Positions 36,361 to 45,700 of a DNA stretch of 58,392 bases are shown here, piece by piece. This DNA is from an uncultured Verrucomicrobiota bacterium (GTDB lineage: Bacteria; Verrucomicrobiota; Verrucomicrobiia; Limisphaerales; UBA9464). A program made the position numbers and the translations under genes. The stretch spans positions 1 through 58,392 of the forward strand of contig CAIXUG010000005.1 of NCBI GenBank assembly GCA_903922605.1, given 5' to 3'. The notes below the pieces were generated by a model. That model saw only the letters and a program-made list of their open reading frames with translations. It had not been told where the DNA came from and searched no databases. Position 1 is the first letter of the stretch. Each line of letters begins with the position of its first letter.

Positions 36361-37235
36361 AGCTTCTTCGTAATCGCGGTTCCCGGCGCTCCGCCTTCAC
36401 CATGGTGGAACTGGCGCTGTGCATCGCCGTGGTGGCCATCGCCATGGTGGCGATCATCGGTGTGCTGCCGGCCGGCCTCGGGGTGCAGAAGCTGAACCGG
36501 GAAGAGACGATCATCGACCAGGATGCCACCCTGCTCATGGAGGCGATCCGGAACGGCGCCACCGGCTTTGATGACCTCACGAACTATCTGGACTACGTCA
36601 TCATCACCAACCAGCCGGTCAGTTCCGGCGCGCTGAGCACGTACACTTACAAGGGACCGCTGTTCAAGTGGCCCACGACCCCAGTGCCGACCGCCTTGGA
36701 ATTTCCGCAGCAGATCCTGGGGCTGCTTTCGCTCCCGCAAGTCGATTATAGCAAGCTGGGTACGAATGAAGTGGGGCAGACCAACCTGAACTTTGTGATG
36801 GCCCAGTTCCGGGCCTTCAGCGGGGCCCTGGATGAAAAGGTGCTGCCACAGGTGCGCGGCGACACCATTGCGGACCTCAAGCTGGACCAGGCGTTTCGTT
36901 ACCGCCTGAATGTGGAGATCGTGCCCGTTTTCTCGCATCCCACCAACCAGACGGACTTGGTGAACCTGTTCCAGCAGCGGGTGCTGGCCAATACCCTCTA
37001 CGACGTCCGGCTCACCTTCCAGTGGCCGGTGTTCGGGACCAAAATTCCGGCCGATGTCGGCGGCAATTTCAAGAGCTACCGCACCCAGGTCTCCGGCCGC
37101 ATGTCGCGGCTGCAGATCCCGCTCCTCGGTACCAACGACGTGTTCGCGCCCGATTCGAACATCTACCTGCGCCGGCTTGTGCCGGATCTGACCACCCCGC
37201 CGGCTGCCCTGTCGGCCTACCAGCCCAAGTCCTAG
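36357..37235 (+). CDS. Pseudopilin, GspI/PilV-like (Verru_Chthon cassette B-like)
   Basis: 292 residues. The signal RRSA-FTMVELALCIAVVAIAMVAIIGVLPAGL resembles Verru_Chthon cassette protein B (TIGR02598) and the GspI/PilV minor pilins (E+5, then a more irregular helix). The mature part contains DATLLMEAIRNGATGFDDL. Minor pseudopilins of this type help prime the filament tip. It is six bases upstream of the next gene. Confidence 0.78.
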   Translation: MKLLRNRGSRRSAFTMVELALCIAVVAIAMVAIIGVLPAGLGVQKLNREETIIDQDATLLMEAIRNGATGFDDLTNYLDYVIITNQPVSSGALSTYTYKGPLFKWPTTPVPTALEFPQQILGLLSLPQVDYSKLGTNEVGQTNLNFVMAQFRAFSGALDEKVLPQVRGDTIADLKLDQAFRYRLNVEIVPVFSHPTNQTDLVNLFQQRVLANTLYDVRLTFQWPVFGTKIPADVGGNFKSYRTQVSGRMSRLQIPLLGTNDVFAPDSNIYLRRLVPDLTTPPAALSAYQPKS

Positions 37236-37241
37236 TCCCGC

Positions 37242-38297
37242 ATGAAGGCCGTTTTCAGATATTCACGCCGTGCCACCCGCCGGGCCTTTTCGCTGCTCGA
37301 GCTCATGGTGGCGATCGGCCTGCTGTCGGTGATCGTGCTGGCGCTCTACTCGATGTTCGACCAGACGCAGAAGGCGTTGCACAAGAACATCGGGCAGGTG
37401 GATGTGATGGAGTCCGGCCGGCTGGCCATGGACCTGATCGTGCGGGATATCGAGCGGGCCCAGTCGCCGCAACTCACCCCCCGGACGGACCTGAAAAACG
37501 CCCAAGGCACGAACATCAATTTCGCCGTGCGCAACCAGGTATTTCGCAAGGGCATGGAAGCGGAGACGAACGGCGCGACGCTCTTCAACCGGGATGAATT
37601 TCCCCCGGCAATGACCGATGCCCTGCACCGGGACTACCCGCTGAACGATGCATTTTTTCTGACCCCGCTGTTGGCCGGGCACTGGACCGCCGTGGGTTAT
37701 TTCGTGGCCCACCCCGCGGATTCGTCCGTTCCGGCCAACGAGGCCCTGGGAACGCTGTACCGCTATCAGGATCCGATCACCGAGGTGGCCCGGGGCAATG
37801 ATGCCGCCCAGCGGTTTTACTGGTTCTACCAGTATGATGAGAATGATCGTAAGAACGACGAAACGTCCCCCCAATACCGGACCTCGAAGAAGGTCTTCCT
37901 GTCGCCGAGCTACCGGGCGACCAACAGCACGCGGCTGATCGATAACGTTTTGTTTTTCCGGGTGCTGCCGTTTGCCAGCACCGGCATTCCCGTGGATTCC
38001 TCGCTGGTGCTCGACCCTTCCCAGAAGTATCCCAAGTTCTTCACCAACTCCTTCGCCTCGGGGATCATCCTGACCAACACGCAGATCGTGCCTTCGGACT
38101 CCTCCCTGAAGACGGCCTTTGTCGGGTCGGCGATGCCGTCCGCCGTCGAGGTCGAGCTGGGCGTGCTTTCGCCCCGGCTGTGGACCCAGTACACCAATCA
38201 GGCCAGCCTCAGCCTGCGGACCAACTTCTTGGCCAAGCATGCTGCGGAAGTCCTGATCTTCCGGCAGCGCATCCCTCTTCGCACCGCATTACAATGA
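37242..38297 (+). CDS. Pseudopilin, GspJ/PilW-like (Verru_Chthon cassette C-like)
   Basis: 351 residues. The signal RRA-FSLLELMVAIGLLSVIVLALYSMFDQTQ and the following VDVMESGRLAMDLIVRDIERAQS are the GspJ/PilW pattern (helix, then the RxAxxxIxRDxxxA segment). The stop overlaps the start of the next gene by four bases (ATGA, 38294-38297). It would sit with the GspI- and GspK-like subunits in the tip complex. Confidence 0.8.
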   Translation: MKAVFRYSRRATRRAFSLLELMVAIGLLSVIVLALYSMFDQTQKALHKNIGQVDVMESGRLAMDLIVRDIERAQSPQLTPRTDLKNAQGTNINFAVRNQVFRKGMEAETNGATLFNRDEFPPAMTDALHRDYPLNDAFFLTPLLAGHWTAVGYFVAHPADSSVPANEALGTLYRYQDPITEVARGNDAAQRFYWFYQYDENDRKNDETSPQYRTSKKVFLSPSYRATNSTRLIDNVLFFRVLPFASTGIPVDSSLVLDPSQKYPKFFTNSFASGIILTNTQIVPSDSSLKTAFVGSAMPSAVEVELGVLSPRLWTQYTNQASLSLRTNFLAKHAAEVLIFRQRIPLRTALQ

Positions 38298-41200
38298 ACC
38301 GTCCCGTTGTCCAGGCCCGCAGGGGCATCGCGCTGGTCATCACCCTGATCATGCTGTCGGTGGTGACGATCACCGCCGTCGCATTTTTGGCGGTCAGCCG
38401 CCGTGAACGCGGGGCGGTGGCCGCCAACGGCGAACAGATCGGCGCCAAGTACGCCGCCGACGCCGCCCTCAACCGGGTAAAGGCGGAAGTTGCCTCGCGC
38501 ATCCATGCCAGCGGCAACCGGTCGGCTTTCGGCCTGATCGTGTCGACGAACTATTCCAGCCTGTTTTTTGACCCGGCGAATGTCTATCTGGGTACGGGCA
38601 ACCGGCTCTTCCTGACCAACGTCAGCTATCACCTGTCCGGCGGCGTTCCCTTCGACCTGACCACCCCGACCGGACGGGACAAGTATTACGGCATGCTGGC
38701 GAACCTTTACTACGACGCGCGTCCGCCGGTGTTCGTGACGACCAACAACAATACGACTCTGCCGATCGATTTCCGCTTCTATCTGGATGTGAACCGCAAC
38801 GGTCGTTTTGAAACGAACGGCTGGCAGCAGCCCCGGGATGGATCGGACCGCGCGATTCAGGGGTCGGCCCAGGAGTTCATGGTGGGCGATCCCGAATGGA
38901 TCGGCATTTTGGAACACCCGGATGCGCCGCACTCCGGCACCAACCTCTTCCAGGCGCGGTTTGCCTATCTCATCCTGCCGGCCGGTCGCGCGATGGATGT
39001 GAACTACCTCCACAACCAGGCGAAGAGCCCCAAGGGCACCAACCAGATCGCCACCAGCTACATGCGCGATCAGGGGGTGGGTAGCTGGGAGCTGAATCTG
39101 GCGGGATTCCTGAGTGACCTGAACACCAATGCGTGGCCCGTAACGGGATCCAGCTACGTGTACCAGCCCTTTCGGAACCAGTTCAATTCGGGGCTGGCCT
39201 TCACCGATGCCAGCCGGTTCCTGCTGGCCCGCCGTCAGTTCGCGGCCGCCGACCGCGATCCCTCCACGGCGAGGGCTTTCTTCCAGGCGGAAGCCGGTCT
39301 CAACGGTAGCGCTGCCGCCCAGTCGATCTTCCTGGCCAAGACCAATGCCGTGGACTGGTATTCCGACGGCATGAACATCGGGGGGACGAGTTCGGCCATC
39401 CGCGCCCTTGCCGACATCCGGAATCCCCCCCAGGGCAACGACGATCCCACCACTGTCTGGCCCGGCGGCGATTACACCAATTCTTTCACCGACTTCGGCC
39501 AGTTTTTCGCCTCCGCGCTGGGCGCCAATGTGCCACGCAAGCTGGCCGGCGTGGACAGCACGGAAAAGCCCCTCAGTTCCTACGACCGCTACACCTTCCA
39601 GCGGTTGCTGGCGCAGCTCGGCACCGACGGCTCGGATGCCCGGTTTGAATCCGGGTTTCAGCCGAATCTCATCAACACCACCGTTCCGCCCACCGACCCG
39701 CAGTACAACCCCGACGGGTTCTACCGCCGGGCCAAGCTCAACCTGAATTTCCGGCAGGACGATCCGAATGGCGACCGGGTGACGAGTGCCAGCGTGGCGC
39801 CCTTCCGCTATTGGGAGCCGCTGAACTGGTTCACCAATGCTGCCCACCGTGTCCTGCTGACGGAGTATCCCAACGGTCTGCCCCGGAAAATCTCCTCGGC
39901 CGATTCGATCCCGGGCCTTGCGATCAGCGGCTACTTCACCAATTTCGTCACCCGGCAGATCTACCTGACCAATACCTACACGGCGCAGCTGCATCGCCTG
40001 CTGCAGGTCTCGGCCAACATCTACGACTATGCCACCAACCGGGTGAAAGATTATCGGAACAACGCTCAGTCCTTCCCCTATCTGCCCTCGGTGTTCCAGC
40101 CGGTGCTTTACCGGGAGAACAATCAGCGCCTCAACAACCTGGGGGTGGACAAGCGGCTGCCCCGGATCGCGCGCTTTGATGAGGTCACGAACAATGCCGA
40201 GGCGGTTTTGCGACTGCCCTGGGTCGATCTCAACGACCCGGATTTCACCACGACGTTTGCCCCGGGTTACAACGGGCCCGATCTCAAGAACTCCGCCCAG
40301 GACGACCTGCTGGGGCCCAACAGCCTCCGGCGCGCGTTGTACTCCGAGGTTCCGATGGTGATCGGGGCGAAGCAGGGTTACCCGAATTTCAACGAGGGGC
40401 TCTGGCAGTCGGCCGTGCAGGTCACCCGCCGCCTTTTCGTAAGCAAGCCCACGGCCCAGACCAGGCTGACCTCGCCCACGCTGCCTTTCGGCAAGCCGCC
40501 CTTCACGACCCAGGTGCAATATCGGTTCCAGCTGACCAATCATTACTCCGTGGAAGCCTGGAATTCCTACCGCTCCAACTTCTATGCCAAGGGATTTCCC
40601 CGTTCGTTACGGCTGATTGCCACCAACGTCCTTTCCTTCGGCCTTTTCCACGATGGGGCCACCAACTTCCTCGACCAGGCGATCATCTCTTCGAAGAAGG
40701 GATTGCCGCTGAACATCAACTTTGCCCGTGTGGGCAATTACCTGGTGTCGGGCACCAACATCGATCTGGGAGCAAACTTGTGGGCTCCGGACAAATTCCT
40801 TCGCGTGCTGAATGACCAGCTGCGTTTTGAGTTCCTGTACACCGACGGTATCTTTCAAGACCTGGTGCTGAGCACCAACAACCCCTACCTCGGCAGCGTG
40901 GACCAGTCGAGGCCGCCCGTGCTGCACCTGTTTGTGACCAACCGGGTGATGTACGCCCTGGTGGATCGCACGAGCGGCGCGATGCTGGACTATGTGAACC
41001 TGAAGAGTGTCGTGACGGAGACCAACCTGCTTCGCTTTTTCGGCGTGGGACAGAGGACTCTGGGAGTCATTCCGCCGGCGCAGCAGGCGGCGGCTGGCAG
41101 CCAGGCAAGCATGACTGACATTTGGGATACCAACGCGGTCAGCGTCATCGGCCCCACGCGGGGGATGCTGAACCAGATGCAGGTCTCCCTGGGGCAGGTG

Positions 41201-42727
41201 CTGGTGCCCAATACCATCTGGACCGATCCGCTGGGCAATCCGTTGGGCACCGACCAGATCCGGGACGCGGTTAACGGCTTTAACTACTTCCTTTATGGCC
41301 AGTATGCCACCGGCCAGTGGGCGTTGCCGCCCGATGACCAGGGAGGATTGGCGTTAAAAGCCGGTATTGCCGCCAGATACGGTACCCTCACCAACGTGCA
41401 GGTCGGTTTCAACCCCTCGCCCACGGTCTATCTCACCGACCGGTTGCAGGCGAACGACCCGCTGGTTCACTACATGCGCGAGGATCTGGTGCCGGGTTAT
41501 TCCCTGTATTGCGACTCCGGCAATTACAGCGAAGTACCGGGACCGGGACCGTTCGGCAAATTGACTTCGCTGACCGGTGGTTTCCAGCTCACCACCAATT
41601 CGGTGGCGGACCTGAGCGGCCTTTCGATTGCCCAAAAGCGTGGGGCGGGAGGGGTTGTGGCCTATGCCCCGTGGGGACAGTCGCCCATGCTGCGGCTGAA
41701 AGCGGACGTCGCGTCCGGCTACAACCTGTACTTCAAGGACCCGCAGATCACCAACTCGGAAAGCTGGGCCTTCCCGACCAATGCCAGCACCCAATACCCG
41801 GGCATCGGTTTCCTGGGTCGCGTACACCGCGGCACCCCGTGGCAGACGATCTATCTTAAGTCTGCCCCATTGATTACCAACACCGTGAACGGGCACGTCA
41901 ACATCACCAACCTGCCGGCCGGGACGATTGCCGACCGGTTTGCCGCCTACCCGACCTGGGTATCATGGTCCGGTTCGCCCGCAACGTATCCCACCGCCGA
42001 CTGGAAGCTGCTCGACCTTTTCACGACGGCCATCAACGACAATGCGGCGCGCGGCCTGATGTCGGTGAACCAGACGAACATCGCGTCGTGGTCGGCGCTG
42101 CTCTCCGGTGTGTCCATGCTGGACACCTTGGCCAAGGTGGGCACGGTCAGTTCCACCAAGACGCCCCGGCCCTTTGAGCTGGCGCCCAGTTCCCCTGAAC
42201 TTCGCAAGATTCTCAGCGGCTACACCAACCAGACCGACGGCACGGTCGTGCCCGGCCTGTTGCAGGTGATGGCCGGCACCAATGCGGCGAACCAATATCC
42301 GAAAATATCGGTTTCGTCGGTGGTCCGGAGCAACGTGTTCTATCCGGGCGGCACGTTTGCCAACCTGGGGTCCATCCTCGCCGTGCCCACCTTGTCGGAC
42401 CGGGCCCCGTTCCTCTTCGACCACTCGCAGGTCCCGGACTGGAGCAAGGCCGCCCAGATGACCGACGAGGTGGTGGAGCGGCTGCCGCAGCAGATTCTTT
42501 CGCTGCTCCGGGCGGATGAGCCCCGGGTGGTCGTGTACAGCTACGGCCAGTCGCTGAAACCGGCCCTCAACTCGCTGATCACCAAGCCCGGCCTCTATTA
42601 CGGCATGTGCACCAACTACCAGATCACAGGCGAGTACGTCACCAAGACCACCTTGCGTTTTGACGGTTCTCCCGGAAATTTGCGCACCGTGGTGGAAGAT
42701 CACCGGGTGCTGTACCCGTCCAACTGA
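38294..42727 (+). CDS. Very large PilX/GspK-like tip protein (Verru_Chthon cassette A-like)
   Basis: 1,477 residues from the ATG at 38294 (the frame is open to 38180 but that overlaps the previous gene). The N-terminus RRG-IALVITLIMLSVVTITAVAFLAVSRRER has the GspK/PilX character: prepilin-like cleavage after Gly and no Glu at +5. The rest is a long, mostly beta-predicted region rich in Asn, Thr and Tyr without catalytic motifs. It ends in RVLYPSN. Classical GspK is about 330 residues, so this is more than four times longer. The order pseudopilins then large protein resembles the Verru_Chthon cassette. A tip adhesin or substrate-binding role is inferred. Confidence 0.72.
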   Translation: MNRPVVQARRGIALVITLIMLSVVTITAVAFLAVSRRERGAVAANGEQIGAKYAADAALNRVKAEVASRIHASGNRSAFGLIVSTNYSSLFFDPANVYLGTGNRLFLTNVSYHLSGGVPFDLTTPTGRDKYYGMLANLYYDARPPVFVTTNNNTTLPIDFRFYLDVNRNGRFETNGWQQPRDGSDRAIQGSAQEFMVGDPEWIGILEHPDAPHSGTNLFQARFAYLILPAGRAMDVNYLHNQAKSPKGTNQIATSYMRDQGVGSWELNLAGFLSDLNTNAWPVTGSSYVYQPFRNQFNSGLAFTDASRFLLARRQFAAADRDPSTARAFFQAEAGLNGSAAAQSIFLAKTNAVDWYSDGMNIGGTSSAIRALADIRNPPQGNDDPTTVWPGGDYTNSFTDFGQFFASALGANVPRKLAGVDSTEKPLSSYDRYTFQRLLAQLGTDGSDARFESGFQPNLINTTVPPTDPQYNPDGFYRRAKLNLNFRQDDPNGDRVTSASVAPFRYWEPLNWFTNAAHRVLLTEYPNGLPRKISSADSIPGLAISGYFTNFVTRQIYLTNTYTAQLHRLLQVSANIYDYATNRVKDYRNNAQSFPYLPSVFQPVLYRENNQRLNNLGVDKRLPRIARFDEVTNNAEAVLRLPWVDLNDPDFTTTFAPGYNGPDLKNSAQDDLLGPNSLRRALYSEVPMVIGAKQGYPNFNEGLWQSAVQVTRRLFVSKPTAQTRLTSPTLPFGKPPFTTQVQYRFQLTNHYSVEAWNSYRSNFYAKGFPRSLRLIATNVLSFGLFHDGATNFLDQAIISSKKGLPLNINFARVGNYLVSGTNIDLGANLWAPDKFLRVLNDQLRFEFLYTDGIFQDLVLSTNNPYLGSVDQSRPPVLHLFVTNRVMYALVDRTSGAMLDYVNLKSVVTETNLLRFFGVGQRTLGVIPPAQQAAAGSQASMTDIWDTNAVSVIGPTRGMLNQMQVSLGQVLVPNTIWTDPLGNPLGTDQIRDAVNGFNYFLYGQYATGQWALPPDDQGGLALKAGIAARYGTLTNVQVGFNPSPTVYLTDRLQANDPLVHYMREDLVPGYSLYCDSGNYSEVPGPGPFGKLTSLTGGFQLTTNSVADLSGLSIAQKRGAGGVVAYAPWGQSPMLRLKADVASGYNLYFKDPQITNSESWAFPTNASTQYPGIGFLGRVHRGTPWQTIYLKSAPLITNTVNGHVNITNLPAGTIADRFAAYPTWVSWSGSPATYPTADWKLLDLFTTAINDNAARGLMSVNQTNIASWSALLSGVSMLDTLAKVGTVSSTKTPRPFELAPSSPELRKILSGYTNQTDGTVVPGLLQVMAGTNAANQYPKISVSSVVRSNVFYPGGTFANLGSILAVPTLSDRAPFLFDHSQVPDWSKAAQMTDEVVERLPQQILSLLRADEPRVVVYSYGQSLKPALNSLITKPGLYYGMCTNYQITGEYVTKTTLRFDGSPGNLRTVVEDHRVLYPSN

Positions 42728-42763
42728 TGCCGAAGGTTTTGCCCCCGTACTGAAACGCCTGTT

Positions 42764-45700
42764 ATGCCCTCTAACCGTCGCAACGCCTTCGGTGCCGTCG
42801 CCCTGCTGCTGCTCTGTGCCGTCCTCGGCTGGCGTTTCTGGCAGGAACACGCGAAGCGGCAGACCGGCCTGCTGGAGCGCATGGCTGCGGTCACTCCGGG
42901 CACTTCCGCTCCGGTGGCCACCGCTCCGGTCGCTGTGAAGCCGGCGAACTGGATCACGACCGTGACGCTGGCGCCGGGCGCCTCGCCCAAGTTTGCCGAC
43001 GCAAAGTTCACCAACCGCCTGCGTAACACGGCGGCGACCGCCAACGAGCTGGTCCGGAAAGACCACGCCATCCTCCTGCGGAACGCCTTTGTGGACACCG
43101 ACAGCGGCGAACCCCTCGCGGTGCCGGCAAAGCTGCGCGCGGAAGGCGATCCCGGGGCTTACATCGTGCAGGCGAATGGTGGCATCACCGCCAAGTTCCG
43201 GCAGGAGATCGAGGCCGCCGGCGCGCGGATTGTGTCTTACATTCCCAACAGCTCCTTTCTGGTGATGGCCGATTCTGATGCCGCCGAACGCCTGAACGCG
43301 CTTCCGGATGCACGGACGCTGGCCTATGAGCCCTATTTCAAGCTGGAGCCGGAACTGCTGGCCAAAGCGTTGGCCGACACGACGCCCGAGGAAACGCTGA
43401 AACTCATCCTGACCGTCCCTGACCCGACAGCGGCACTGCCGAAGATCACCGCGTTGGGCGGCAAGGAAATTTTCCGTGAACGTGGACCGTTCGGGACCAT
43501 GGTCACGATCGAGCTGCCCGGTTCGGCGTTGGTTCCTTTGTCCCGCCTGCCAGAAATTCCCCTGATCGAACGCTGGCAGCCGACCGTGCTGGCCAATGAC
43601 CGCACGGGCTTCCTGCTCGGCTCGACCACGGACCCGGAGAACACGATCCCCTACCAGGGGCTGACCGGCAAAGGCGTCCAGATCAACCTGAACGACTCCG
43701 GTGTGGATGTGACCCATCCGGACCTGGGAGCCACCCGGGTTTTCTCGGTGGATCCTGCGTTCCTGAAAGATTCCAACGGCCACGGCACGCACGTGGCCGG
43801 CATCCTTGTGGGCAACGGCGCGGAATCGGCCACCGTGGCCTATCCGCCGCAGGGCTCGCTGACCAATGCGAGCTTCCAGGGCCGCGCACCGGAGGCCGAG
43901 CTGTTTGTGCTGCCGGTGGATCTGCTGCAGGGGCCGCCCTCTGGCGACACCTACCTGCAGGAGACGGCGGCGAGCAATCCACGCCGTCAAAACCCCCAGA
44001 GCGAGCCGCTCATCTCCAACAACAGCTGGGGCTATCAGTCATTTGAATACTCGACGCACTCCGCCAGCTTCGACGCGGCGGTCCGGGATGCGTTGCCCGA
44101 CCAGAGCGGCAGCCAGCCGATGCTCTACGTTTTCAGCGCGGGCAACAGCGGCTTCGGCGGAGACAACGGGCAGGGAGGCGATTTCGATTCCGTCAATTCA
44201 CCGGGCAACGCCAAGAACGTCATCACCGTCGGGGCACTGGAACTGGCGCGCAACCTGACCAACTCCATCATCACGATGGTCACCAACACCAACCAGGTTC
44301 AGGTGGTGGTGACGGTGGTGGTGGGTTCCACGGTCCGGCGTCCGGACCTGTGGCCGAGTCAGCTCACGAACGCCTCCCTCAGCTTCTCGACGAACTTCCC
44401 GTTTGCCGGACTGACCGACAGCGACCATCAGGTCGCCAGCTTTTCGAGCCGTGGCAATGTCGGCATCGGCACCGAGGGCGACAACGGCCGCTTCAAGCCC
44501 GACGTGGTTGCTCCTGGCACGTTCGTCATTTCCACCCGCTCGGCCCAGTGGCAGCTGACCAACGATTACCCGCTGCCATTTTACCAGACCGAATACGAGC
44601 TCTTTACAGACCTGACGGCGGAAACCGCTCCGTTTTACCGTTATGAATCCGGGACCAGCATGGCCGCGCCGGCCGTGGCGGGGCTGCTGGCGCAGATGCA
44701 GGAGTTCTTCCAGAATCCTACCAACAACCTGCGGCATCCCTCCGCCGCCGGATACAAGGCCCTGCTGCTGAACAGCGCCCTGCCGACCAGCACCTCCTAT
44801 CTGCCCGATCCGCGCAACCCCGCCAATTACAGCGGCTGGGGCCAGCCCAATCTGCCCCGGGCACTGAACAGCCAGATGACGCGCGGGGGCAACCCGCTGT
44901 ATCTGATCGAGTCGGACCAGGAGGACAGCCTGCCGGTGGGCCTGTCCACCGGGGAGTCCCGCTCCTATCAGCTGAACCTGAACAGCAATCTGACCAGCGC
45001 CCCGTTCCGCATCACACTGGTGTGGACCGATCCGCCGGGCAATCCGACCGGGGCGGCCAAACTGGTGAACGATCTGGACCTGATGGTTTCCAACCTGATC
45101 ACCGGCGAGGTGATCTACGGCAACGATTTTGACGGGGGACTGGGGAGCAGCTTCATCCAGAAGACGAATGACCTGACGCGCTTTGATCGCGTCAACAACG
45201 TCGAACGCATCGTGCTGCCGGCGGTTGATGGTGCTGCCGCCTCCAGTTACGTGATTTCCGTGATCGCCCACCGAGTCAATGTGAACGCGCGCGGCGACCA
45301 TCCGAATGGCATCGTGCAGGACTTCGCCCTGGCCATCGGTTCGGATGCCGTCCTCGACGACACGGGGGCGGCGACTGTGGGCGACGTGGCCGACTACTCC
45401 GGGCCGGCGCTGCAGCTGCCGGGCGCCGGCCTGCCGCCGATGATCGGGATCACCAATGGCGGGGCCCGTTTCAATGACCGGGTGGGGGAAAACTCGCCGC
45501 TGATCAATGGTCAGCCCGGGCAGATCGCCCAGTGGCAGTTCTACACCTTCACCAATTCGCCGTACACGAACCTGAGCATCTTTTCCATCACCAACGATCT
45601 GGCGGGGAATCCGGTGACCAACTACCTGAAAAACGGCAGCAATGTCGCCTTTGTCACCTTTCCGTATGACGGGCAGGGCAACCTCTCGCTGGTCCGCAGC

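Noticed and set aside
38180-38293. N-terminal extension of the large GspK-like protein
   Set aside because: It overlaps the end of the previous gene in another frame; the ATG at 38294 gives the usual ATGA overlap and prepilin-like start.
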